Shown: positions 9,701-17,045 of the stretch, in pieces
Position numbering within the stretch: the stretch's first letter is position 1
Layout: the number at the start of each line of letters is the position of its first letter
Source: Aminobacter sp039907765
Lineage (GTDB): Bacteria > Pseudomonadota > Alphaproteobacteria > Rhizobiales > Rhizobiaceae
Assembly: GCF_039907765.1 (NCBI RefSeq)
Contig: NZ_JARDJI010000009.1
Coordinates: 1 to 64,000, forward strand
Length of the DNA: 64,000 nucleotides
Direction: 5' to 3'
Translations under genes and position numbers: made by a program
The notes under the pieces: generated by a model
Told to the model about the DNA's origin: nothing
The model's database searches: none
What the model saw: only the letters and a program-made list of their open reading frames with translations

Positions 9701-9786
9701 GCCGAGGCGGCCTGGCTGCGTGCGCTGGCGGCGCTTTCCACTGCGGCCGTCCTGCCGAGCGACTCGGATTGGGAATAGCCCGACAT
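6727..9786 (-). CDS. mgdC: N-methylglutamate dehydrogenase large subunit C (sarcosine oxidase alpha-like)
   Basis: About 1019 residues from the ATG at 9786, which has AGGAGAG just upstream; an in-frame GTG two codons earlier is possible. The order of domains is SoxA-like: an N-terminal 2Fe-2S-type fold (GQTMTGFAGDTLASALVANG), a Rossmann dinucleotide-binding segment near residues 197-226 (DVLVVGAGPAGLSAALAAG), a central NAD/FAD region and a C-terminal aminomethyltransferase (GCV_T) domain from about residue 620 that would bind tetrahydrofolate. It would receive the methyl-derived carbon as methylene-tetrahydrofolate and carry electrons with MgdA. It overlaps the start of mgdD and lies 2 bp after mgdB. 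Confidence 0.9.
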   Translation of the reverse strand: MSGYSQSESLGRTAAVESAASARSQAASASQSHRLRSGGLIDRKAPLQFSFDGQTMTGFAGDTLASALVANGVKLVARSFKYHRPRGIITAGSEEPSALVEMRTGARKEPNTRATTQELYDGLVANSQNRWPSLRRDFMSINQLAAPIFVAGFYYKTFMWPAKFWEKIYEPLIRRAAGLGKSAELPDPDHYDKAWAHCDVLVVGAGPAGLSAALAAGRTGSRVILVEEDSRVGGRLLSDGGEIDGMHAEEWVRRASDELAGLPNVRVLTRTALFGVYDGGVHAALERVNDHVPVPGPHQVRQRVWRIVAKRSVVTAGAIERPIVFPGNDRPGVMMASAVRTYVNRFAAMPGRKVALFTNNDDGWRTVEAIQQAGGDIAAVIDPRGKVPAEYQAVAELSDLRVISGGVSDVKGGVDGVRAVIITDGNGRTQQIDADCLAVSGGWNPNVGLSCFHRGKPVWRDDIAAFVPGDAPKGMRLTGAANGEFSLGACLRDGHAAGAAAAAECGATGNAGEAAEAGDESYAISPLWQVKAKGKAFVDFQHDVTASDVTLAQREGFESIEHLKRYTTLGMATDQGKTSNINGLAIMAAATGRTIPETGTTIYRPPYAPVAIGALAGHHRDENFHAWRLTPSHHWAAARGAVFVDTGLWKRAQWYPQPGEKDWLESVTREVLAVRNGVGFCDVSTLGKVDVRGADAGTFLDRVYINAFSALGVGKARYGLMLREDGIVMDDGTTSRLAEDHYFLTTTTAKAGPVMAHLEFCRQVLWPELDVQLSSATDQWAQFSIAGPNTRKLLQALVDPSEDLSNEGFPFMGAREVKLRGGVVARLFRISFSGEMAFEISVPARYGAAMAENLMIAGKPYGVTPYGTEALGVMRIEKGHVAGPELNGTTTADDLGLGKMMSKKKDFIGRVMAGRPALTAPDRQVVVGIKPVDAKRRLRSGAHVMPKGSIAGPETDQGYVTSVCYSPMLQQWIGLGLVERGRERIGEIVRIFDPLRSEDYEAEICNPVFYDPEGVRQRG

Positions 9787-9788
9787 GG

Positions 9789-10097
9789 TCACTCTCCTGC
9801 CTGCGCCGGCTTGGCTGCGCCAGCACCTGGGGCCGCCTTCACCGATATGAATTCGTGGGTCACCGTGTTGCGCTCGGCGATGAGCCAGGAGCGGCAGCCG
9901 CCGCCGTGGTACCAGTGCTCGCGCATGACCCCGGCCACGTTGTCGCGCAGGTAGACGTAATCGTAGAAGGCGTCCTCGACGAGTTCGGGGCTATCGCCGC
10001 CGTCGATGGCGAAGGTGGGCCGCTTGGGCGAAGCGTCGCCGAGATAGGTGAACTCGCCGTTCTCGCGTTCGCCGCAGAAGGGACATGCAATACGCAT
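9789..10097 (-). CDS. mgdB: N-methylglutamate dehydrogenase subunit B (sarcosine oxidase delta-like)
   Basis: 102 residues from the ATG at 10097 (MRIACPFCGERENGEFTYLG). Family hallmarks are the N-terminal CPFCGER zinc-binding motif and the WYHGGGCRSWLIAERNT segment common to SoxD subunits. The delta subunit is a small zinc protein that stabilises the heterotetramer; it is not itself catalytic in the known complexes. It starts 17 bp after mgdA and ends just before the mgdC start, so all three are co-translated. Confidence 0.88.
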   Translation of the reverse strand: MRIACPFCGERENGEFTYLGDASPKRPTFAIDGGDSPELVEDAFYDYVYLRDNVAGVMREHWYHGGGCRSWLIAERNTVTHEFISVKAAPGAGAAKPAQAGE

Positions 10098-10114
10098 TTC
10101 CGGGAATCTCGCTT

Positions 10115-11368
10115 TCAGTGCAGGTTTGGCTGGGCGCCCTGGCCCTTTTCGTCGATCATCGCGCCGCGGCGGAACCGGTCGAGCCGGAAGCGCGCCGCCT
10201 CGTGATGCGGCTCGTCGCGGGCGAGCAGATGGGCGAAGACCAGGCCGGAGGCCGGCGTCGCCTTGAACCCGCCGTAGCACCAGCCGGCATTGAGGTAGAG
10301 GCCGTCGATCGGCGTCTTGTCGATGATCGGCGTTCCGTCCATCGACATGTCCATGATGCCGCCCCACTGGCGCAGCATGCGGACGCGGCCGATCATCGGC
10401 ATGACCGCCATGCCGCCTTCGCAGACGTCCTCGATGACGGGCATGTTGCCGCGCTGGGCGTAGGAATTGTAGCCGTCGAGATCGCCGCCGAAGACAAGGC
10501 CGCCCTTGTCGGACTGGCTGATATAGAAGTGGCCGGCGCCGAAGGTGATGACGCCCGGGATCAGCGGCTTGATCGCCTCGGAGACGAAGGCCTGCAGCAC
10601 GTGGCTTTCGATCGGCAGCTTCATGCCGGCCATGGCCGCCACCTTCGAAGTGTTGCCGGCGACCGCCATGCCGACCTTGCCGGCGCCGATCTTTCCGCGC
10701 GTGGTTTCCACGCCGGTGACCTTGCCGTTCTGGTCGCGCACGAAGCCGGTGACCTCGCAATTCTGGATGATGTCGACGCCGCGCTGGTCGGCGGCGCGCG
10801 CATAGCCCCAGACCACCGCGTCGTGGCGGGCGGTGCCGGCGCGGCGCTGCAACAGGCCGCCCATGATCGGGAACCGCGGGCTGTCGTAGTTCAGGAACGG
10901 CAGCTCCTTGCGGATCTGCACGGCGTCCAGCAACTCGGCGTCGATGCCGTTGATGCGCATGGTGTTGCCGCGGCGGGCAAACGCGTCGCGCTGGGCGTCG
11001 GAGTGGTAGAGGTTGATGATGCCGCGCTGGCTGACCATCGCGTTGTAGTTCAGGTCCTGCTCCATGCGCTCCCAGAGCTTCATGGACAGCTCATAGAAGC
11101 CGGTGTTGCCGGGCAGGCCATAGTTGGAGCGGATGATGGTGGTGTTGCGGCCGGCGTTGCCGGAGCCGATCCAGCCCTTCTCCAGCACCGCGACGTTGCG
11201 GATGCCGTATTCATGGGCAAGGAAATAGGCGGTCGCGAGGCCATGGCCGCCGCCGCCGATGATGACCACGTCGTAGTGGCTCTTGGGTGCCGGATCGCGC
11301 CAGGCTCGGGTCCAGCCCTTGTGACCGGACAAAGCGGCCTTGGCGAGTGAGAAGATCGAATATTTCAT
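10115..11368 (-). CDS. mgdA: N-methylglutamate dehydrogenase subunit A (sarcosine oxidase beta-like, FAD)
   Basis: 417 residues, the usual length of SoxB. I use the ATG at 11368 (MKYSIFSLAKAAL) because SoxB proteins begin this way; the frame is open 9 codons further. The FAD-binding Rossmann motif is DVVIIGGGGHGLATAYFLA near residue 33, followed by the GSGNAGRNTTIIRSNYG flavin-attachment region of the family. This is the DAO-fold subunit that oxidises the N-methyl amino acid. The gene follows gmaS after 81 bp, the largest gap inside the operon. Confidence 0.9.
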   Translation of the reverse strand: MKYSIFSLAKAALSGHKGWTRAWRDPAPKSHYDVVIIGGGGHGLATAYFLAHEYGIRNVAVLEKGWIGSGNAGRNTTIIRSNYGLPGNTGFYELSMKLWERMEQDLNYNAMVSQRGIINLYHSDAQRDAFARRGNTMRINGIDAELLDAVQIRKELPFLNYDSPRFPIMGGLLQRRAGTARHDAVVWGYARAADQRGVDIIQNCEVTGFVRDQNGKVTGVETTRGKIGAGKVGMAVAGNTSKVAAMAGMKLPIESHVLQAFVSEAIKPLIPGVITFGAGHFYISQSDKGGLVFGGDLDGYNSYAQRGNMPVIEDVCEGGMAVMPMIGRVRMLRQWGGIMDMSMDGTPIIDKTPIDGLYLNAGWCYGGFKATPASGLVFAHLLARDEPHHEAARFRLDRFRRGAMIDEKGQGAQPNLH

Positions 11369-11449
11369 CGTATGAGTTCCGGCGAATTTTGACACGTGCG
11401 TGGACTACGCCCGACCCGAAGGCCGGGCGCTGTGCCTGGTGCTGGCGCC

Positions 11450-12793
11450 TCAGACGTCCAGCGTGTGGTCGCGCTCCCACTGGGTGAAGTGCGAGGCGTA
11501 GGAGTTCCACTCCTGGGTCTTCAGCTTGATGAAGGCGGAGGAGAAGTCCTCGCCCATCGAAGCCTTGAGCTCGGTGTCCTCGTCATAGGCGCGGAGCGCG
11601 TCGAGGAGGTTGAGCGGCAGCTTCGCGCCGTGGGTCACCGTGTGGCCTTCCCGGTACATGTCGACATCGCTGCGCGGGCCGGGATCGGCCTTGGTGCGGA
11701 TGCCGCTGAGGCCGGCGGCGATGATCACTGCCTGCATCAGATAGGGGTTGGCCGCACCGTCCGGCAGGCGCAGTTCGAAGCGGCCGGGGCCGGGCACGCG
11801 CACCATGTGGGTGCGGTTGTTGCCGGTCCAGGTCACCGTGTTCGGCGCCCAGGTCGCACCCGAGAGTGTGCGCGGGGCGTTGATGCGCTTGTAGGAATTG
11901 ACGGTCGGGTTGCAGATCGCGGCGAGCGCCGAAGCGTGCTTCATGATGCCGCCGAGGAAGTGCCTGCCCTTCTCCGAGAGACCCAGCTCCATGCTCTTGT
12001 CGGCAAAGGCGTTGTTCTTGCCGGTCAAGTCCCACACCGAGATGTGGGCATGGCAGCCCGAGCCGGTGAGGCCCTGGAAGGGCTTCGGCATGAAGGTTGC
12101 GCGCAGGCCATGCTTCTCGGCGATCGAGCGGACCATGAACTTGAAGAACGAGTGCTTGTCGGCGGTCGCCAGCACGTCGTCGTACTCCCAGTTCATCTCG
12201 AACTGGCCGTTCGCGTCCTCATGGTCGTTCTGGTAGGGCTTCCAGCCGAGGTCGAGCATCGCGTCGCAGATCTCGGCGATAACGTCGAACCGGCGCATCA
12301 CCGCCTGCTGGTCGTAGCAGGACTTGGCTGCGGTATCATGCTCGTCGGCGATCTGCTTGCCGTCGGGCGTGACCAGGAAGAACTCCGGCTCGACGCCGGT
12401 CTTGACGCGCATGCCTTCCTTGGCGGCTTCGGCGACGAGGCGCTTCAGCGTGTTGCGCGGGGCCTGCGACACCCCCTTGCCTTCCATCAGGCAGTCCGAA
12501 GCGAGCCAGGCCACTTCGGGACGCCAGGGCAGCTGGATGACCGAGGACGGATCCGGCACGGCCAGCATGTCGGGATGTGCCGGCGTAAGGTCAAGCCACG
12601 TGGCGAAGCCGGCGAAGCCGGCTCCCTCCTTCTGCATGTCTCCGATGGCCTGGGCGGGCACCAGCTTGGCGCGCTGACCGCCGAACAGGTCCGTGTAGGA
12701 GACCATGAAGTACTTGATGTTGCGAGCCCTTGCGAACTCCTTGAGATCAGTCACCTCGGACTGGTCGATTTTGGCTTCGAAGGCCGTTCCCAT
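11450..12793 (-). CDS. gmaS: Gamma-glutamylmethylamide synthetase (glutamine synthetase-like)
   Basis: 447 residues, starting with ATG after a strong GGGAGGAG site. It is of the glutamine synthetase superfamily: EPEFFLV (metal site), GSGCHAHISVWD, and NRTHMVRVPGPGRFELRLPD (nucleotide and glutamate binding). It is close to GlnT/type III enzymes. GmaS joins methylamine to glutamate with ATP to give gamma-glutamylmethylamide, the first step of the indirect methylamine pathway (known biochemistry). Seen alone the family would be ambiguous between GlnT and GmaS. Its position between mgsABC and mgdABCD settles the call. It lies 26 bp after mgsC. Confidence 0.92.
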   Translation of the reverse strand: MGTAFEAKIDQSEVTDLKEFARARNIKYFMVSYTDLFGGQRAKLVPAQAIGDMQKEGAGFAGFATWLDLTPAHPDMLAVPDPSSVIQLPWRPEVAWLASDCLMEGKGVSQAPRNTLKRLVAEAAKEGMRVKTGVEPEFFLVTPDGKQIADEHDTAAKSCYDQQAVMRRFDVIAEICDAMLDLGWKPYQNDHEDANGQFEMNWEYDDVLATADKHSFFKFMVRSIAEKHGLRATFMPKPFQGLTGSGCHAHISVWDLTGKNNAFADKSMELGLSEKGRHFLGGIMKHASALAAICNPTVNSYKRINAPRTLSGATWAPNTVTWTGNNRTHMVRVPGPGRFELRLPDGAANPYLMQAVIIAAGLSGIRTKADPGPRSDVDMYREGHTVTHGAKLPLNLLDALRAYDEDTELKASMGEDFSSAFIKLKTQEWNSYASHFTQWERDHTLDV

Positions 12794-12819
12794 AAATTGC
12801 TCCTCCCAATCCTTGTGGT

Positions 12820-14148
12820 TTAAAAGGCACCTTTCCCCGGTACCCAGTTTGTCCCCGCAAGCGGCACGCCGGCCATGGCGGCTGCCTCGATCGTCAGAGC
12901 GCAGAGATCCTCAGGCTCGAGATTGTGCAGGTGATTCTTGCCGCAGGCGCGAGCAATGGTCTGTGCCTCGAGCGTCATGACCTTCAGGTAATTCGCCAGA
13001 CGGCGGCCCGCCGCGATCGGATCGACGCGCTTCATCAGCTCGGGATCCTGCGTGGTGATGCCGGCCGGGTCCTTGCCCTCGTGCCAGTCGTCGTAAGCAC
13101 CGGAGGTGGTGCCAAGCTTCTGGTATTCGCTCTCCCAACGCGGATCGTTGTCACCCAGTGCGACCAGAGCCGCGGTTCCGATCGATACTGCATCGGCGCC
13201 GAGTGCGAGCGCTTTGGCCACGTCCGCGCCATTGCGTATGCCACCGGAGACGATCAGCTGGACCTTGCGGTGCATGCCGAGGTCCTGCAGCGCCTTCACC
13301 GCCGGACGGATGCAGGCGAGCGTCGGCTGGCCGACGTGCTCGATGAACACTTCCTGCGTCGCCGCGGTGCCGCCCTGCATGCCGTCGAGCACGACGACGT
13401 CGGCCCCGGCCTTCACCGCGAGTGCCGTGTCGTAGTAGGGGCGCGCGCCGCCCACCTTGACATAGATCGGCTTTTCCCAGTCGGTGATCTCGCGGATTTC
13501 GAGGATCTTGATCTCGAGGTCGTCCGGACCGGTCCAGTCGGGGTGACGGCAGGCCGAGCGCTGGTCGATGCCCTTGGGCAGCGTGCGCATCTCGGCGACG
13601 CGGTCGGAGATCTTCTGGCCCAGCAGCATGCCGCCGCCGCCCGGCTTGGCGCCCTGGCCGACCACGATTTCGATGGCGTCGGCGCGGCGCAGGTCGCGCG
13701 GGTTCATGCCGTAGCGCGACGGCAGGTACTGGTAGACCAGCTGCTTGGAGTGGCCGCGCTCTTCCTCGGTCATGCCGCCGTCGCCGGTAGTGGTCGACGT
13801 TCCCGAGAGGGTGGCGCCGCGGCCGAGAGCTTCCTTGGCCGGGCCCGACAGCGAGCCGAAGCTCATGCCGGCGACCGTGACCGGGATCTTCAGTTCGATC
13901 GGCTTCTTGGCATAACGGGTGCCGAGAACCACAGAAGTGTCGCAGCGTTCGCGATAGCCTTCCAGCGGATAGCGCGAGATCGAGGCGCCGAGGAACAGCA
14001 GGTCGTCGAAGTGCGGAACCTTGCGCTTGGCGCCCGAGCCGCGGATGTCGTAGATGCCCGTCGCTGCGGCGCGACGGATTTCGGACATCGCGTATTCATC
14101 GAAGGTCGCCGACTTGCGGGGCGTCGTCGGAGGATTGTGATAGCTCAT
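12820..14148 (-). CDS. mgsC: N-methylglutamate synthase subunit C (glutamate synthase FMN domain)
   Basis: 442 residues from the ATG at 14148 (MSYHNPPTTPRKSATFDEY) with GAGGAAC upstream. It matches the central FMN-binding barrel of glutamate synthase: GGMTEEERGHSK, GQGAKPGGGGMLLGQKIS, PIYVKVGGARPYYD, and VSGGIRNGADVAKALALGAD in the phosphate-binding end of the barrel. In MgsABC this subunit uses methylamine or gamma-glutamylmethylamide plus 2-oxoglutarate to form N-methylglutamate. It starts 8 bp after mgsB, and gmaS follows. Confidence 0.92.
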   Translation of the reverse strand: MSYHNPPTTPRKSATFDEYAMSEIRRAAATGIYDIRGSGAKRKVPHFDDLLFLGASISRYPLEGYRERCDTSVVLGTRYAKKPIELKIPVTVAGMSFGSLSGPAKEALGRGATLSGTSTTTGDGGMTEEERGHSKQLVYQYLPSRYGMNPRDLRRADAIEIVVGQGAKPGGGGMLLGQKISDRVAEMRTLPKGIDQRSACRHPDWTGPDDLEIKILEIREITDWEKPIYVKVGGARPYYDTALAVKAGADVVVLDGMQGGTAATQEVFIEHVGQPTLACIRPAVKALQDLGMHRKVQLIVSGGIRNGADVAKALALGADAVSIGTAALVALGDNDPRWESEYQKLGTTSGAYDDWHEGKDPAGITTQDPELMKRVDPIAAGRRLANYLKVMTLEAQTIARACGKNHLHNLEPEDLCALTIEAAAMAGVPLAGTNWVPGKGAF

Positions 14149-14156
14149 TTTGTTCC

Positions 14157-14894
14157 TCAGTAAGCGTCGGCGTTGTCGATGTTGAAGTTGTAGAGCGTGC
14201 GCGCCGAACCGTAGCGCGTGAACTCTTCGGGCTTGACGTCGCTGATGCCGGCGCGGTCGAGCAGATCCTTCAGGATGGCGATGTGCTCGGGGCGCATCTC
14301 CTTCTTGATGCAGTCCGCGCCGAGGCTCTTGACCGAGCCGCGCACGAACAGGCGGGCTTCGTAGATCGAGTCGCCGAGCGCGTCGCCGGCATCGCCCAGC
14401 ACCACCAGGTTGCCGGACTGTGCCATGAAGGCCGACATGTGGCCGATATTGCCGCGCACGACGATGTTGATGCCCTTCATCGAGATGCCGCAGCGCGACG
14501 AGGCGTTGCCTTCGATGACCAGCAGGCCGCCGCGGCCGGTGGCGCCGGCATACTGGCTGGCGTCGCCCTTCACGACGATGGTGCCCGACATCATGTTTTC
14601 GCCGACGCCCGGGCCGGCCGAGCCGTGCACGGTGATGGTGGCGTTCTGGTTCATGCCGCCGCAATAGTAGCCGACGCTGCCCTGCACATCGATGGAGATC
14701 GGGTGCTCGGCGCCGACGGCGACCGCGTGGCTGCCCTTCGGATTGAGAACCTCCCAGTTCGGCTCGCCGGTCGCGTCCTTGACCTCATGGAGCGCCTGGT
14801 TGAATTCGCGCAGTGTGTTCTTCGACAGGTCGAAGACCTTGGGCGCGTAGTTGACCTCGTGCAGGGGGGCCGTCGCAAGATTCGTTGAATGCAT
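14157..14894 (-). CDS. mgsB: N-methylglutamate synthase subunit B (glutamate synthase GXGXG domain)
   Basis: 245 residues from the ATG at 14894, 4 bp after mgsA. It is a right-handed beta-helix of the GltB C-terminal GXGXG type: repeated strands such as GYYCGGMNQNATITVHGSAG, GENMMSGTIVVKGDASQYAG and GRGGLLVIEGNASSRCG. In glutamate synthase this domain is structural and helps couple the ammonia channel to the barrel. As a separate polypeptide next to a GATase-II subunit and an FMN subunit it is diagnostic of MgsABC. Confidence 0.92.
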   Translation of the reverse strand: MHSTNLATAPLHEVNYAPKVFDLSKNTLREFNQALHEVKDATGEPNWEVLNPKGSHAVAVGAEHPISIDVQGSVGYYCGGMNQNATITVHGSAGPGVGENMMSGTIVVKGDASQYAGATGRGGLLVIEGNASSRCGISMKGINIVVRGNIGHMSAFMAQSGNLVVLGDAGDALGDSIYEARLFVRGSVKSLGADCIKKEMRPEHIAILKDLLDRAGISDVKPEEFTRYGSARTLYNFNIDNADAY

Positions 14895-14898
14895 GGTT

Positions 14899-15795
14899 TC
14901 AGTGCTCCCAGAAATAGACGGTGGACGGTTCCGGCTCCCAGACCCGGGCTTCCTCGATCCCGGGCAGGTTTGCGAGCGCGCGATATTCGGAACCGAAGGC
15001 GACGTACTGATCGGTCTCGGCCATGACGGCCGGCTTGCAGGAGATCGGGTCGCGGACGACGCCGAAGCCATTCTTGGTGCCGACCACGAAGGTGAAGAAG
15101 CCGTCGAGGTCGTTGAGGCTGCTTTCCAGTGCCTCGCCGAGATTCTGGCCGTGGGCGATCTTGGACGAGAGATAGGCGGCCGCGACCTCGGTGTCGTTCT
15201 CGGTCTCGAAGCGCATGCCGTCGCGGATCAGTTCGCGGCGCAGGTTGTTGTGGTTCGACAGCGAGCCGTTGTGCACCAGGCACTGGTCGGGACCGGTCGA
15301 GAAGGGGTGCGCGCCGAGCGTGGTGACGGCGGATTCGGTGGCCATGCGGGTATGGCCGATGCCGTGGCTGCCGCTCATCTTGGTGACGTCGAAGCGCTGC
15401 ACCACCTCGATCGGCAGGCCCACTTCCTTGTAGATCTCGATCGCCTCGCCGGCGCCCATGATGCGCACGTTCGGGCGCAGCTCGGCAATCGCGGCACGGG
15501 CCTCCCCGATCTTGTCGGCGGGCACGTCCAGGACCGCGTGGGTCGACTTGATGGTCGCCGAGACCTTGGCGCCGATCTTCCTGCCGAGCTCGGCGTCGAG
15601 GCCCTTGAAGTCCTCTTCCGCTGCGGCCGACTGAACGGTGATCTTGCCTTGGCCCTTGGCGCCTGCGCCGTAGATGGCGATGCCGGCGCTATCGGGGCCG
15701 CGGTCCGTCATGGTCACGAGCATTTCGGACAGCAGCGCGCCCAGCTGGGGCTCCAGCGACTTGTCCTTCAAAAAGAGTCCTACAATTCCGCACAT
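14899..15795 (-). CDS. mgsA: N-methylglutamate synthase subunit A (class II glutamine amidotransferase)
   Basis: 298 residues starting MCGIVGLF; Cys2 is the N-terminal nucleophile exposed after Met removal. Other Ntn-amidotransferase signatures are TDRGPDSAGIAIY, GIGHTRMATES and VHNGSLSNHNNLRREL. It would hydrolyse the gamma-glutamylmethylamide or glutamine amide and pass the amine to MgsC. It is the first gene of the eight-gene operon, with GAGGTGAGG upstream of the ATG. Its leader holds a TTGAAT and a TAGCTT hexamer 17 bp apart, a weak promoter candidate. Confidence 0.92.
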   Translation of the reverse strand: MCGIVGLFLKDKSLEPQLGALLSEMLVTMTDRGPDSAGIAIYGAGAKGQGKITVQSAAAEEDFKGLDAELGRKIGAKVSATIKSTHAVLDVPADKIGEARAAIAELRPNVRIMGAGEAIEIYKEVGLPIEVVQRFDVTKMSGSHGIGHTRMATESAVTTLGAHPFSTGPDQCLVHNGSLSNHNNLRRELIRDGMRFETENDTEVAAAYLSSKIAHGQNLGEALESSLNDLDGFFTFVVGTKNGFGVVRDPISCKPAVMAETDQYVAFGSEYRALANLPGIEEARVWEPEPSTVYFWEH

Positions 15796-16136
15796 CCGGG
15801 TTTCCTCACCTCTTTGGCTGCCTGTGACAAAAGCTAGCAGGTTCCCGGAGTGAATTCAACTGTGATGAATTTTTTATTCCTGTAGAAAAACATCCCGATC
15901 GTCAGGGGCTGCCAGGCGGTCGACCGGGCCGCGGTCGAACCGCCCTTCCCCGGCATGGGTGCGGGAAAACCCCGCCTCTTGCGGGCTTTGGATCGAAAGG
16001 GCGGCCTCGGTGCGGGACCAATTGCAAGTGGATGCGGCGCGCGCATGCCCGTTCGCTCGCACCGGCAGCGCAAGCGTTGTGTCGTCGGGCCGATTTGTCC
16101 GTGGTTGGGGAGCGCGCGGCCCCCTGCCCGAAGCGC
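15796..16136 (-). promoter_or_regulatory. Leader region of the mgs-mgd operon
   Basis: A 341-bp non-coding stretch between the XRE gene and mgsA, both on the minus strand. Near mgsA it is AT-rich, with the 8-bp palindrome TGAATTCA at 15851-15858 and weak -35/-10 hexamers (TTGAAT, 17 bp, TAGCTT on the minus strand). Further upstream are a 12-bp stem with a one-base bulge at 15915-15944 and the XRE terminator at 15971-15985. The rest, 15990-16136, shows nothing I can name. Confidence 0.45.
15971..15985 (-). terminator. Probable terminator of the XRE regulator gene
   Basis: On the minus strand GCCCGC-AAGAG-GCGGG is followed by GTTTTC, a short GC stem with a U-tract, about 150 bp after the XRE stop codon. 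It would separate that gene from the mgs operon. Confidence 0.5.
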
Positions 16137-16868
16137 TTAGTCGTTTCCGCGGTTTCGGGGATAGGAGATGATCGACAGATACTTGATCGGCAGGTGCGTC
16201 AGTTCTTCCGGCCCGTGTGGCGCGTCGGCGTCGAAGAACAGGCTGTCGCCGGGCGTCATGCGGTAGAGATTGTTGCTGTGGCGGTAAACGACTTCGCCCT
16301 CCAGCATGTAGAGGAACTCCATGCCGTCATGCTGGAAGGTCGGGAAGACGTCCGAATCCTCGGTCAGCGTGATCAGGTAGGGCTCGACCGTCACGCCGCT
16401 GGTGTCGGAACCGATATGGCCGAGCAGCGTGTACTGGTGGCCGGCGCGCGTGCCGCGCCGTTCGACGTCGACCCCCTCGCCCGCCTTGACGAAGACGGCG
16501 TTGCGCTCCTCCTCGAAACGGCGGAAGAACGAGGTGAGCGGCACGCCCAATGCACGCGAAAGTGCCTGCAGCGTCGTCAGCGACGGCGAGGTGATGCCAT
16601 TCTCGATCTTGGACAGCATGCCGAGGGAGATATCGGTGGTGGCGGCAAGGTCGGCAACGGTGATGCCGAGCTTCTTGCGGAAGGCACGCACTTCATGGCC
16701 GATCGCCACTTCGAGCACCTTTTCGCGGGTGTCGCGGGTGGCGTGGGGGTCCTGCGTTAGCGGCGAGACGCGGGCAAGTGCCGCCTTGGCGGCGCCGCTA
16801 GCCACGCCGACATGCGCCGTCTTGCCGTTCTTCTTGCCGGACCCGTGGTTTGCCTTTTCCTTGGACAT
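16137..16868 (-). CDS. XRE-family regulator with C-terminal cupin sensor domain
   Basis: 243 residues. After a basic, low-complexity N-terminus of about 55 residues comes an HTH_3 domain (EVRAFRKKLGITVADLAATT, then ISLGMLSKIENG). A cupin_2 barrel fills residues about 170-235 (HDGMEFLYMLEGEVVYR, PGDSLFFDADAPHGPEEL). Such XRE-cupin proteins often regulate amine or amino-acid catabolism and sense a small ligand in the cupin. It lies directly upstream of mgsA in the same direction and downstream of the serine-cycle genes, so it is the best local candidate for controlling methylamine use. Its own promoter may be TTGTGC-17-TACTCT in 16890-16920. Confidence 0.88.
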   Translation of the reverse strand: MSKEKANHGSGKKNGKTAHVGVASGAAKAALARVSPLTQDPHATRDTREKVLEVAIGHEVRAFRKKLGITVADLAATTDISLGMLSKIENGITSPSLTTLQALSRALGVPLTSFFRRFEEERNAVFVKAGEGVDVERRGTRAGHQYTLLGHIGSDTSGVTVEPYLITLTEDSDVFPTFQHDGMEFLYMLEGEVVYRHSNNLYRMTPGDSLFFDADAPHGPEELTHLPIKYLSIISYPRNRGND

Positions 16869-17045
16869 GCCTGCCTCGCTGAATTTATTTCACCGAGAGT
16901 AAACATTTTCCGGGGATTGCACAACAGTCGTAGGCGCCTGCATTGACGCTGCGGCGACCCCTGTGCCCGGCATCTGCACGGCCAGTGAGGAGAGTTGCGG
17001 CATGTATGCCGGCCCGGAACTCAGGCCGGTCGGGCGGCTGCCCGG

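Noticed and set aside
7516..9954. Open frame of 812 codons antisense to mgdC
   Set aside because: Same high-GC shadow effect; the minus-strand gene has full domain support.
6102..11368. Naming the four genes as a tetrameric sarcosine oxidase (soxBDAG)
   Set aside because: The subunits are homologous, but co-location with gmaS and mgsABC fits N-methylglutamate dehydrogenase better.
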